From: Caloranaerobacter ferrireducens
GTDB taxonomy: Bacteria; Bacillota; Clostridia; Tissierellales; Thermohalobacteraceae
Assembly: GCF_001730685.1 (NCBI RefSeq)
Contig: NZ_MDJR01000001.1
Coordinates: 868,001-932,000 of the forward strand
DNA length: 64,000 nucleotides
Direction: 5' to 3'
Part shown: positions 44,333 to 50,902 of the stretch, one piece after another
Layout of the letters: every line of letters begins with the position of its first letter
Numbering within the stretch: the first letter of the stretch is position 1
Made by a program: the position numbers and the translations under genes
The notes under the pieces: model-generated
The model's database searches: none
Told to the model about the DNA's origin: nothing
The model's input: the letters and a program-made list of their open reading frames with translations, nothing else

Positions 44333-44686
44333 CTAGCTCACCTCTTTAATCTCCACTTCTATTCTAGGATTCTTCTTATCCACCTTAAATCTATGAGTAA
44401 AATCATTTATTTGTTTCCATCCATCATTTTCAATTACACCAGCTTTTACTAAGCCATCTAATATAAACTTAAGCCCAGCTGCAATATTATCCTTATCTTT
44501 CCTTCTGTCTTTGCAATACCAGGTAATTATTAAATCTATTTTTTTATATCTTCCTTTACCTTTCGCTGCCCAAGCAACAATATTTGTGTTTTGCTTTTTC
44601 AACTTACTATATTGACCATAATGACTTTTTGCAGCTTCTATAATTTGATTTAAGTCCGGCAATTCACCAGGAATAACTATTTTCAA
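44333..44686 (-). CDS. rusA: RusA-like Holliday-junction resolvase
   Basis: 117 residues from a TTG after GGGGTGAT. The RusA motif RRKDKDNIAAGLKFILDGLV (with catalytic aspartates) and GVIENDGWKQI are present. It cuts four-way junctions made during phage recombination and replication, clearing branches before packaging. Neighbours are the HNHc nuclease and a MazG-like protein. Confidence 0.93.
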   Translation of the reverse strand: MKIVIPGELPDLNQIIEAAKSHYGQYSKLKKQNTNIVAWAAKGKGRYKKIDLIITWYCKDRRKDKDNIAAGLKFILDGLVKAGVIENDGWKQINDFTHRFKVDKKNPRIEVEIKEVS

Positions 44687-44714
44687 GCTATCACCCCTAT
44701 GCTACAATGAAAGT

Positions 44715-44779
44715 GTGTGCTGTGTGGGATATGTGACTCTCCGAGCTGCCAACTCTCTGCCACATACCCCATAGCACGC
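44715..44779 (-). ncRNA. Long hairpin between mazG-like and rusA genes
   Basis: Arms of ~20 bases (44716-44735 and 44761-44779: GTGCT, TGGGATATGTG paired with CACATACCCCATAGCAC) enclose a 25-base loop with two ACTCTC repeats. It fills the intercistronic gap and has no T-run. A 29-codon frame crosses it but has no ribosome site. Probably an RNA processing or regulatory structure. Confidence 0.5.
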
Positions 44780-45106
44780 CTAATCTTGTCTATGAATCGA
44801 CCTCTCTGAACTAAAACCTTCTGGATATCTCTTCTTAAGTTTTTCAATGTTTTTCTCTGCTATAGTTTCCATATCAACCCCTATAGCATCAGCTAATAGT
44901 GCTATGTACCAAAGTATGTCTCCTGTTTCTTTGATAAGCTTGTCCTTATTTAATCCATGTCCATGAAAGAATATCTTTTTTATCTCATCAGCTAACTCTC
45001 CAGCTTCACCATTCAAACCAAGTGCTGCATTTAATAGTTGTTGGTCCTTAATAAGTTGCTTATTTTTAGTTCTCATAGCTAACTTTTGATATTCCTTAAA
45101 ATCCAT
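44780..45106 (-). CDS. MazG-like nucleotide pyrophosphohydrolase
   Basis: 108 residues from the ATG at 45106 (AAGGAG 9 bases before). The all-alpha NTP pyrophosphatase motif is visible: NGEAGELADEIKKIFFHG, then KETGDILWYIALLADAIG (metal-binding E-E-E-D). It removes abnormal or signalling nucleotides; phage MazG proteins are thought to tune host nucleotide or alarmone pools. Overlaps the upstream small gene by 11 bases. Confidence 0.9.
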   Translation of the reverse strand: MDFKEYQKLAMRTKNKQLIKDQQLLNAALGLNGEAGELADEIKKIFFHGHGLNKDKLIKETGDILWYIALLADAIGVDMETIAEKNIEKLKKRYPEGFSSERSIHRQD

Positions 45107-45281
45107 TTGCGACAACTCCTTCCTTTTTAGCTAGTTTGTATAGTAAATTTCTTTTTCTTTCAGCTGCATCTATATCAATTACAGCTAAATCTATATCTAA
45201 TTGATTCGTTGCAAAGTTTAATCTTTCCTCAGCAGCCTTTAGTTCTTCTTCTACTGCTCTAATTCTTTGCAAAAGTTCCAT
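45096..45281 (-). CDS. Hypothetical short coiled-coil protein
   Basis: 61 residues, MELLQRIRAVEEELKAAEERL then DIDLAVIDIDAAERKRNLLY. Helical, acidic, with AAGGAGTG before the ATG. Overlaps the mazG-like gene, suggesting translational coupling. Possibly a small regulatory or partner protein; no family recognised. Confidence 0.6.
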   Translation of the reverse strand: MELLQRIRAVEEELKAAEERLNFATNQLDIDLAVIDIDAAERKRNLLYKLAKKEGVVANGF

Positions 45282-45292
45282 CTAATCACTCC

Positions 45293-45430
45293 TTATGCTT
45301 GTCTAATTTTTGTACAATTGTTTTTCATGTTTTCAATTCTAAGTAAATCGATTGCTCCAAATATAAGCTCTTGTAGATTATGTCCTTGAAAATAAAGATC
45401 CACTATTTGATTGCAAAGTTTATCTATCAT
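45293..45430 (-). CDS. Hypothetical 45-residue early protein
   Basis: Starts with ATGA overlap onto the stop of the preceding HTH gene. Product MIDKLCNQIVDLYFQGHNLQ, then ELIFGAIDLLRIENM and a basic tail. Helical. Support is from the coupled start and the tight operon packing; no family known. Confidence 0.5.
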   Translation of the reverse strand: MIDKLCNQIVDLYFQGHNLQELIFGAIDLLRIENMKNNCTKIRQA

Positions 45431-45588
45431 TTTAATAGCCCCATTTCTTTTAACCTAGTCCTGATAGTGCCTTGAGTTACTCGAAAATGTTTCGCAATCT
45501 TTACTATAGGCACTTTTCGTTGATACATCTCTTTAATTTTTATATAGTCTTCTTCTGTCCATTTCCTATGCTTGTAACACAATCCCAT
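45427..45588 (-). CDS. Small HTH protein (homeodomain/psq-like)
   Basis: 53 residues, AAGGGGG before the ATG. The sequence KWTEEDYIKIKEMYQRKVPI then VKIAKHFRVTQGTIRTRLKEMG is a clear tri-helical helix-turn-helix like the DNA-binding part of resolvases and small phage regulators. It lies in the early operon between SSB and small genes. Could regulate early transcription or replication. Confidence 0.72.
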   Translation of the reverse strand: MGLCYKHRKWTEEDYIKIKEMYQRKVPIVKIAKHFRVTQGTIRTRLKEMGLLK

Positions 45589-45612
45589 TTATATGCCCCC
45601 TTTTTTTAATTT

Positions 45613-45978
45613 TTAAAAAGGTATACTGTCATCATCTACTGACTGAAATCCTTCTGGTATATCATTATCTTTTCTATTATCTAGAAACCTTACATTTGAA
45701 GCAGTTATATATGTTCTACTTTGCCAATTTCCGTTTTCATCTTTCCAAGTATCTATATTTAGCTCTCCTTGTACTGCTATCAATCTACCTTTCTTTCCGT
45801 ACTCTGCAAAATATTTTTCTGCAGATGCTCCCCAAACTCTAATATCAATAAAATCTGTTTTTTCTTGATTGTATCTTCTTGATATTGCTATAGTCCCTGT
45901 TGCTATTGCTTTGCCATTGGGTGTATATCTCAATTCCACATCTTTTGTTAATCGACCAATTCCAAACCAAGTATTCAT
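45613..45978 (-). CDS. ssb: Single-stranded DNA-binding protein
   Basis: 121 residues, one OB fold (GIGRLTKDVELRYTPNGKAIA, FIDIRVWGASAEKYFAEYGKKG, LIAVQGELNIDTWKD) and the acidic DDDSIPF tip that recruits partner enzymes. Shorter than chromosomal SSB (~140-170) because the linker is brief. It protects ssDNA in phage replication and recombination. GGAGGG precedes the ATG. Confidence 0.95.
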   Translation of the reverse strand: MNTWFGIGRLTKDVELRYTPNGKAIATGTIAISRRYNQEKTDFIDIRVWGASAEKYFAEYGKKGRLIAVQGELNIDTWKDENGNWQSRTYITASNVRFLDNRKDNDIPEGFQSVDDDSIPF

Positions 45979-46006
45979 TCTATCCCTCCCGATTAAAAAT
46001 CAAGCT

Positions 46007-46207
46007 TTAGCGTAAATTACTTCTAGCTCTATAATGCCTTGGTCTATTATTTAATCTAAATTTTTTAATCTTTGGTTTGTATATTGAAGTTTTATTGTTA
46101 ATGTAACTGCTCACTTGTATTTCTTCTGATAAGTCTTTTAATATGTCCATTAATTCTTCTAAGCTGTCTTTGGTTTTATCATATATCTCATCATATATAC
46201 TTCTCAT
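46007..46207 (-). CDS. Hypothetical phage early protein
   Basis: 66 residues. The first half is acidic and helical (YDEIYDKTKDSLEELMDIL) and the second very basic (KPKIKKFRLNNRPRHYRARSNLR). Such a charge split suggests nucleic-acid binding, but no family is recognised. GGAAGTGG precedes the ATG. Confidence 0.5.
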   Translation of the reverse strand: MRSIYDEIYDKTKDSLEELMDILKDLSEEIQVSSYINNKTSIYKPKIKKFRLNNRPRHYRARSNLR

Positions 46208-46230
46208 TTCACCACTTCCTAAACTTATAG

Positions 46231-46359
46231 TTAGTGCTGTTGTTTTTTCTTTTCTAATTTTTTAATAACCCAATTTAAAAATTTATCTAACCTTAATGAC
46301 TTACCAAGTGCTAATATATAATTTTCCCATGCTTCCTTTAATTTTTCTCTTTCATTCAT
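46231..46359 (-). CDS. Hypothetical 42-residue early protein
   Basis: Product MNEREKLKEAWENYILALG continues through SLRLDKFLNWVIKKLEKKKQ. Helical and basic. GGGAGG lies 12 bases before the first ATG (8 before the second, in-frame ATG at 46355). Fits the tight early operon; function unknown. Confidence 0.45.
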   Translation of the reverse strand: MNEREKLKEAWENYILALGKSLRLDKFLNWVIKKLEKKKQQH

Positions 46360-46422
46360 TTATTACGTAAACCTCCCATACTGTAAATTTAGTAACTTAG
46401 TTTATCTATATATTCTTTATTT

Positions 46423-46524
46423 TCATGTTTCCAACGTCTTAAATGAAATATAATCTGTCCTCTCGTCTTGCATTTTTTTTAATAGATTCATTAAGTCTAA
46501 TATGCTCATCTTTTTATAATCCAT
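46423..46524 (-). CDS. Hypothetical 33-residue early protein
   Basis: Starts at the ATG overlapping the previous stop (TGATG) with GGAGG 7 bases upstream. Product MDYKKMSILDLMNLLKKMQD ends ERTDYISFKTLET. Supported only by start signals and location. Confidence 0.4.
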   Translation of the reverse strand: MDYKKMSILDLMNLLKKMQDERTDYISFKTLET

Positions 46525-46877
46525 CACTCAACCTCCTTTACTCTTTCTAACAAACTTCTCAATTTACTTTTTCTCTCACATAATCCACATCTAAAACCAT
46601 AGTAGCCATCGCAACCACATTCAAATTCTTCGTTGTTTAAAAATTCTAGCTGCTCTTTTAATTCCTCCACTAACTCACGATTTAATGCAAATATTTCGTT
46701 ATAGTCTGCTTCTAATTGATTGCATATATCGCTAAGTTTTTTTACTTGTTTTTCTAATTCTGAAATTCTCTTTAGCATATATTGCTTATTAGGATCATCG
46801 CTATCTCCATTTATCTCGAAAATCCATTTGTTCATTTCTGGATATGTCTTTATATCTTTCCAAGTAATTTTTGCCAC
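46524..46877 (-). CDS. Hypothetical coiled-coil protein with Cys cluster
   Basis: 117 residues, GTG start after GAGGGG. N-terminus KITWKDIKTYPEMNKWIFEI, then a coiled coil (ISELEKQVKKLSDICNQLEAD), then a cysteine cluster (CGCDGYYGFRCGLCERKS) that may bind zinc. Between the radical SAM gene and small genes. No family recognised. Confidence 0.55.
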   Translation of the reverse strand: MAKITWKDIKTYPEMNKWIFEINGDSDDPNKQYMLKRISELEKQVKKLSDICNQLEADYNEIFALNRELVEELKEQLEFLNNEEFECGCDGYYGFRCGLCERKSKLRSLLERVKEVE

Positions 46878-46911
46878 CTTTACCCCTCACTTTCGTTAAG
46901 TCTTATTTTTG

Positions 46912-47880
46912 TTAAGCAAAACTTAATTGTCTTTGTGCTTTTTTCCATGGCTCATATTCATTCCACTCACAAACCTTATAAATCCTTCCGTTCACCCATC
47001 TAGCAAAATGCTTAAGTCTTGCATCACCTTTCTTGTTGTAAATCATTACATAAGGATCTACATTCATTTCTACTAACCTTCTAAATCTATACATATCTTC
47101 TTCAAAACTTGTATTAAAACCAACTAACATAAAACACATATGCTTCCAGGGCTTTATATATTTGCTTAGTAGTTTTATTCCTTCTATAATTGAATTTTCA
47201 AAACTCATTAAGTCCCATGCATAGTGAATACTTCTAAGATGTTTAATCTCACTTAATGCCTTCGCCTTTTCTTCGGTTAGTAGCCTTACATCAATACCTT
47301 GACTGATATCTACTATCAAATCTCTTTCCTTTATTTCTTTACATTTATCTATCATGTCAGGATCTGCTGTAAAGTTATTATCTAGTAGTGTAATTACATT
47401 TGACTTTGGATTGATTAAATCTTTTATATCGGCTACTTGTTTAAACTTTCCTTCTTTTTCTGGTACAAAACAGAATCCACAGTTTCTAATACAACCTCTT
47501 GAAGTGAAGCCTATTCCCATATTAAGTAAAGTTTTAGCTTTTTTTATCTTAGTCTCTTTCTTCATAATGCCACCTAATCGCTTATAAATATCTTTCATTT
47601 GATATAATTCATAATCTGGATTGCATTTTTCTACTTCTGGTGGCAAATGCTTTGTTATATCCCAGCCAGTACCTCCGAATTCAATATTCTTATATACATC
47701 TCTTAAAATTAATGCTTTTTCTTTATTCCAAGTAAACAACACCGAACAATAAACTTTATCTACATCTCTTGGAAATTCATTAAGGAATACTTTAGCTCCT
47801 TGTTGTTTGTAATATGTGCTTAGTTTCATTAATGCTAAGTTAGGTATTTTGCCATCAAAATCTACTAAACCTATTCTCAA
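46912..47880 (-). CDS. Phage radical SAM protein
   Basis: 322 residues from a TTG after GAAGGTGA. The iron-sulfur motif C-x3-C-x2-C is at C130, C134 and C137 (SRGCIRNCGFCFVPE). The N-terminal ~100 residues (RIGLVDFDGKIPNLALMKLS, FGGTGWD) look like the flavodoxin-like domain in front of MiaB/B12-type radical SAM enzymes, but the usual B12-binding His motif is not evident. It has LLDNNFTADPDMI and SQGIDVRLLTEEKA, as in elongator-type radical SAM barrels. Substrate unknown. Expressed with replication genes, so nucleic-acid or nucleotide modification is a reasonable guess. Confidence 0.8.
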   Translation of the reverse strand: MRIGLVDFDGKIPNLALMKLSTYYKQQGAKVFLNEFPRDVDKVYCSVLFTWNKEKALILRDVYKNIEFGGTGWDITKHLPPEVEKCNPDYELYQMKDIYKRLGGIMKKETKIKKAKTLLNMGIGFTSRGCIRNCGFCFVPEKEGKFKQVADIKDLINPKSNVITLLDNNFTADPDMIDKCKEIKERDLIVDISQGIDVRLLTEEKAKALSEIKHLRSIHYAWDLMSFENSIIEGIKLLSKYIKPWKHMCFMLVGFNTSFEEDMYRFRRLVEMNVDPYVMIYNKKGDARLKHFARWVNGRIYKVCEWNEYEPWKKAQRQLSFA

Positions 47881-47913
47881 ACTTTCACCTTCTTTTATAC
47901 GTTAATTACAACT

Positions 47914-48780
47914 TTAACTCGAATTCACTTCTCTTAGTTTCTTCTCAAATTTCAATCTAGCAATTTCATCTAAATCCTTTGCTGTATATTTAGAACTTCT
48001 TTGGTTGTTAAAATGAAATCTAGTTTTTATAGTTTCTTTTGTTTCTTTATTGTCATAATTGCCTTCAAGTACCTTAATCATATTGTTTTCATTAATAAGC
48101 CAGTCAAAGTTGCATCCAGACCATTTTCCACTTCTACCACTAAGAAAGTCGCTTTCTTCTGCTTTTTTGAAAACTTCAACATATATAGAAAGGTCGTTAT
48201 ATTGCTTCCACCGTGCTTTTATTGTTCTTTTGCGTTTATCCGTTAGTTTTTTTACTTGCGGTAATGATTTACAAATATTGTTATAGAGTTCAATTATTTT
48301 TTCGTATGGTGTTGTATTCTGACTATATATATTCTTATTATCATTATTTTCATTATTATCATTATTGTTTAGGTTCCCGCGTAGTTCCTCTGTAGTTCCT
48401 TCGTAGTTCCTTTCTAGTTCTTCGCTAGTTCTTTTGTGGTTCCTCAATTCTTGATAATCATTGTAATTTACTATTCTTAACCTAGTTCTTTTTTTATCTT
48501 CTTTTATATTCTCTATCATTCCATCTTCAGCTAAAAGTTGTAAGAAGTTTCGAACCTTTTTTCTACTCCAACCCCATCTTTGTGCAAGTATATATTCTGA
48601 TGTTATATGCTCTCCTCTCTTAACTTCTACTAGTTCATTGCCAAGCAGTATTTTTTTATCTTCATGGTTGGCTAATAGTAAAAGGTCAATCCAAGCACTC
48701 CTCTTATCAAATGGTTCATTACTTACCCAGATCCAATGTTCAGCTATTTTTCTATGCAGACTTATCCATCCTTGGTTCAT
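47914..48780 (-). CDS. Phage replication initiator / replisome organiser
   Basis: 288 residues. The N-terminal winged helix (GWISLHRKIAEHWIWVSNEPF, LLLLANHEDKKILLG, YILAQRWGWSRKKVRNFLQLL) is of the DnaD/replisome-organiser type. A low-complexity Asn-rich linker (~130-150) follows, then a C-terminal domain with FKKAEESDFLSGRSGKWSGCNFDWLI, typical of phage O-like initiators. Its coding sequence contains six 11-bp iterons (48381-48446) next to an AT-rich stretch, the probable origin. Starts with GGTGATTAAATG. Confidence 0.88.
   Translation of the reverse strand: MNQGWISLHRKIAEHWIWVSNEPFDKRSAWIDLLLLANHEDKKILLGNELVEVKRGEHITSEYILAQRWGWSRKKVRNFLQLLAEDGMIENIKEDKKRTRLRIVNYNDYQELRNHKRTSEELERNYEGTTEELRGNLNNNDNNENNDNKNIYSQNTTPYEKIIELYNNICKSLPQVKKLTDKRKRTIKARWKQYNDLSIYVEVFKKAEESDFLSGRSGKWSGCNFDWLINENNMIKVLEGNYDNKETKETIKTRFHFNNQRSSKYTAKDLDEIARLKFEKKLREVNSS
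48322..48446. repeat. Replication origin: 11-bp iterons plus AT-rich DUE
   Basis: Six contiguous 11-bp repeats of the form GTAGTTCCTNN run from 48381 to 48446, with a degenerate seventh before them (48370-48380). The 11-bp period is not a multiple of three, so the repeat is kept at DNA level. Beside it, 48322-48370 is almost pure A/T (the Asn-rich linker), as expected for an unwinding element. Origins inside the initiator gene are known in lambda and lactococcal phages. Confidence 0.8.
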
Positions 48781-48831
48781 TTAATCACCAACTTTTTTGT
48801 TATAAATGGTATATTTTTTCATTATTCGGTA

Positions 48832-48935
48832 ATAATAATAGTAACAGGGGAACTTCACATAATTTGCCTATATTAAATTTTTGGTCCTGTTCCCCTTGGT
48901 TCACCTAAACCCTTAGCCCCCACTAAGGGTTTTTT
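48832..48935 (+). ncRNA. Candidate antisense RNA over the replication-gene leader
   Basis: A plus-strand terminator (stem AACCCTTAG/CTAAGGGTT, then TTTTTT at 48908-48935) has no plus-strand gene before it. TTGTTA at 48797-48802 and CATTAT at 48820-48825 stand 17 bases apart. The ~100-base RNA would hold GGGGAAC (48847) paired with GTTCCCC (48889). Its span covers the leader of the replication gene on the other strand. Confidence 0.5.
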
Positions 48936-49677
48936 ATTTGTCCTCAAACGGTGTTCCTTCAAATACTTTCTTAGCTTCTTCTTCAATCTCTTTTGCTATC
49001 TTGTCATAATCAATTCTTTTTATATCTTCTGACTTTGTATATCCGTATTTCAAAATAATTCGTTTGCAAAGTTCTGCATCTCCATTACTAAGAGCAAACA
49101 GTCTTTTAGCTTGAGCTTTACTTATTGTACGTTCATCATCAAATGTAGTTCTTTGAGTGCCAACTGCATCTCCGTTCAAATCCATATCCTCTAAATCTTG
49201 TGTAAATACTTCACTTAAACTTGCTACAGTTAGCGTTGCATCTATTTGAGCTCTTTTCTTAGCCATTTTTAAGCATGTATTTGCTATCGTATATGGGTCC
49301 ACTTTATCACTCTGATATTTCTTTTCACGACTATTACAATGTCCTAATCCTTCTGTAATGAGTTGATCTCCTTTTAGCAATCTACATCTTACAGTAAAAG
49401 CAAAGAAGCCATTTTCGTAATCTTGAACTTTTTCTAAAAGCTCATATTCGCTAGTCAAACCCATCAGCATCAATATTTTCTCTGCTCCTGGTTTGAGTAA
49501 TGTCGGTTTCCTACTTCCAGGTATTACTCCAAAGTCATGATTTTGTTTTAATGTTTTCTGAATAACAGCTTGAAATCTAGCAATTTTCTGCATTGTGCCT
49601 GCTACTTGTTGTATATCAACATTATCAATTATGCTTAATGCATTATTTACTGGTTGCAATTCTCTTGTACTGTCCAC
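48934..49677 (-). CDS. Phage recombination-associated protein (possible annealing protein)
   Basis: 247 residues, GTG start after GGAGGTG. The core FGVIPGSRKPTLLKPGAEKIL, GHCNSREKKYQSDKVDPYT and ANTCLKMAKKRAQIDATLT is shared by a common phage and plasmid protein group that occurs beside Gam or recombinases. The last two segments recall single-strand annealing proteins of the Rad52-like type. The role is inferred from its place between Gam and the initiator. Confidence 0.6.
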   Translation of the reverse strand: MDSTRELQPVNNALSIIDNVDIQQVAGTMQKIARFQAVIQKTLKQNHDFGVIPGSRKPTLLKPGAEKILMLMGLTSEYELLEKVQDYENGFFAFTVRCRLLKGDQLITEGLGHCNSREKKYQSDKVDPYTIANTCLKMAKKRAQIDATLTVASLSEVFTQDLEDMDLNGDAVGTQRTTFDDERTISKAQAKRLFALSNGDAELCKRIILKYGYTKSEDIKRIDYDKIAKEIEEEAKKVFEGTPFEDK

Positions 49678-49680
49678 TTA

Positions 49681-50229
49681 TTACACCTCCACTTTAAACT
49701 CTTCTGGCTTTTCAATTACTCTTAATCCTTCAATTTCAACAATCTCGCCAGTCTCTTTATTGATTATCCTATTACCTCTAATTTCTAAATTCTTTTTAAA
49801 ACTGGACCAGTCAAATGATTTTTTAATCTTGATATATTCATTCATTCCTTGTTGCTCTGCTACTTCTAACAACTTATTTTTGTCATAGTCAAAGTCTAAT
49901 TTACTCTTCTTAAGTTTTAATGTGCCTGAAGGTAGTTTATAACTCTTTTGAGTCTTTGTTTCTTTAGCTTTAACTGTCTCAAAATACTCTCTCAACTTTG
50001 ATTCAAAGAAAGCTACTTCTCTATTCATTTTCTCTTCTTCAGCTTGTAGTCTAGCTTGTATTTGCTCTATCTTAGCTTGTGCTACCATTCTAAATCTTTC
50101 ATACTCTGCCTTAGATTCTCTGATTTTATCCAGGCACCAATCTGCTGATAAATCATCAGTAACCTTCCAAGTTTCTTTTTCTTCCTCATTTATAGTTAGG
50201 AACTCGTCACTCAATCTAATGTTTTCCAT
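49681..50229 (-). CDS. gam: Gam-like host nuclease inhibitor
   Basis: 182 residues. The coiled-coil opening (CLDKIRESKAEYERFRMVAQ, then KMNREVAFFESKLREYFETV) and the SYKLPSGTLKLKKSKLDFDYD region are typical of the Mu Gam/host-nuclease-inhibitor family. It binds DNA ends and blocks RecBCD/AddAB-type nucleases. It precedes the possible annealing protein, forming a recombination module. Confidence 0.87.
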   Translation of the reverse strand: MENIRLSDEFLTINEEEKETWKVTDDLSADWCLDKIRESKAEYERFRMVAQAKIEQIQARLQAEEEKMNREVAFFESKLREYFETVKAKETKTQKSYKLPSGTLKLKKSKLDFDYDKNKLLEVAEQQGMNEYIKIKKSFDWSSFKKNLEIRGNRIINKETGEIVEIEGLRVIEKPEEFKVEV

Positions 50230-50419
50230 ACTCTTTACCTCCTAATATTTTTTCAATTTCTTTAAGCTCTTGTTTAGCTTTTCTAATGTTCTCTCTAGCT
50301 TCTTGCTTAATCTTTTCTAAAAAGTTTGGAGTCATTTCTAATGTGTTAAGATAAGATTCTTCTCTTTTGATATACTCAATCAGTTCTTCTCGACATTGAG
50401 AAAGTGTTTTTCCGTACAT
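50216..50419 (-). CDS. Hypothetical coiled-coil early protein
   Basis: 67 residues, MYGKTLSQCREELIEYIKRE then EKIKQEARENIRKAKQELKE. Almost all helix. GGAGG precedes the ATG, and the gene overlaps gam by 14 bases. Function unknown; likely a partner of the recombination module. Confidence 0.6.
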   Translation of the reverse strand: MYGKTLSQCREELIEYIKREESYLNTLEMTPNFLEKIKQEARENIRKAKQELKEIEKILGGKEYGKH

Positions 50420-50435
50420 ACTTGTTCCTCCGTTC

Positions 50436-50464
50436 TTGTATTACACCCCGATTTGGGATATAAT
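50436..50464 (+). promoter_or_regulatory. Strong plus-strand promoter
   Basis: TTGTAT (50436-50441), a 17-base spacer and a perfect TATAAT (50459-50464), pointing against all neighbouring early genes. It leads into the terminator at 50501-50531. Confidence 0.7.
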
Positions 50465-50470
50465 ACAGTT

Positions 50471-50531
50471 GAATAGTGTTTCTTTAAAAACTTTTCATAT
50501 GGCCTTTCTAGTGGCAGCTAGAGGGCCTTTT
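50471..50531 (+). ncRNA. Candidate ~60-nt plus-strand small RNA
   Basis: The promoter at 50436-50464 and a terminator with stem GGCC-CTAG / CTAG-GGCC (50501-50527) and TTTTCT bracket a short RNA without an ORF. Its 3' half is antisense to the end of the 38-residue gene at 50508-50624. Confidence 0.6.
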
Positions 50532-50624
50532 CTCACTTTTGAATCCAACTATCTTTCCATCATGCACTACAGTGATGATGCCCTGGCTTTTGTAGAATTG
50601 CACAGCTACCCAGATACTTATCAT
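50508..50624 (-). CDS. Hypothetical 38-residue early protein
   Basis: AAGGAGGTG lies 6 bases before the ATG. Product MISIWVAVQFYKSQGIITVV, then HDGKIVGFKSEKRPSSCH: two beta strands and a basic end. Its stop codon lies in the hairpin that terminates the opposite-strand RNA, so the two could regulate each other. Confidence 0.5.
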   Translation of the reverse strand: MISIWVAVQFYKSQGIITVVHDGKIVGFKSEKRPSSCH

Positions 50625-50637
50625 CTAATTCACCTCC

Positions 50638-50874
50638 TTATTTTTCTGGCATTTCGTAAATACTAATACCTTCTTTTATGCGATTTTGAATATCGTCTAA
50701 TACTTCTAGTGCTCTTTCTTCTGTTTTGTATTCTCCTAAAATAAAACCGTTATATTGCGGTTCACTTATTTCATTTACATAGCCCCATATTTGTGTATAT
50801 TCATCATCCAGACTACATACTTGAATAACATTTGCTTTAATCAACATTTTCTTGTCTTGACTTCTGATCCACAT
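50638..50874 (-). CDS. Hypothetical phage early protein
   Basis: 78 residues, beta-rich with a helix: KKMLIKANVIQVCSLDDEYT, then FILGEYKTEERALEVLDDIQ. The GEYKTEERALEVLDDI segment is typical of a short protein common in Firmicute phage early regions, function unknown. AGGAGGTG precedes the ATG. Confidence 0.65.
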   Translation of the reverse strand: MWIRSQDKKMLIKANVIQVCSLDDEYTQIWGYVNEISEPQYNGFILGEYKTEERALEVLDDIQNRIKEGISIYEMPEK

Positions 50875-50902
50875 TTAATTCACCTCCTCGCTAATCTCTT
50901 AG

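Noticed and set aside
44715-44779. tRNA gene
   Set aside because: Stem too long and no cloverleaf, T-loop or CCA-adjacent pattern. No tRNA or rRNA gene was recognised anywhere in the window.
48381-48446. Protein-level repeat in the initiator
   Set aside because: The 11-bp period changes the frame at each copy, so the repeat exists in DNA only.
50436-50666. A 76-codon plus-strand frame
   Set aside because: No ribosome site, it starts at the -35 box of a promoter, and it covers a good minus-strand gene plus a terminator hairpin.
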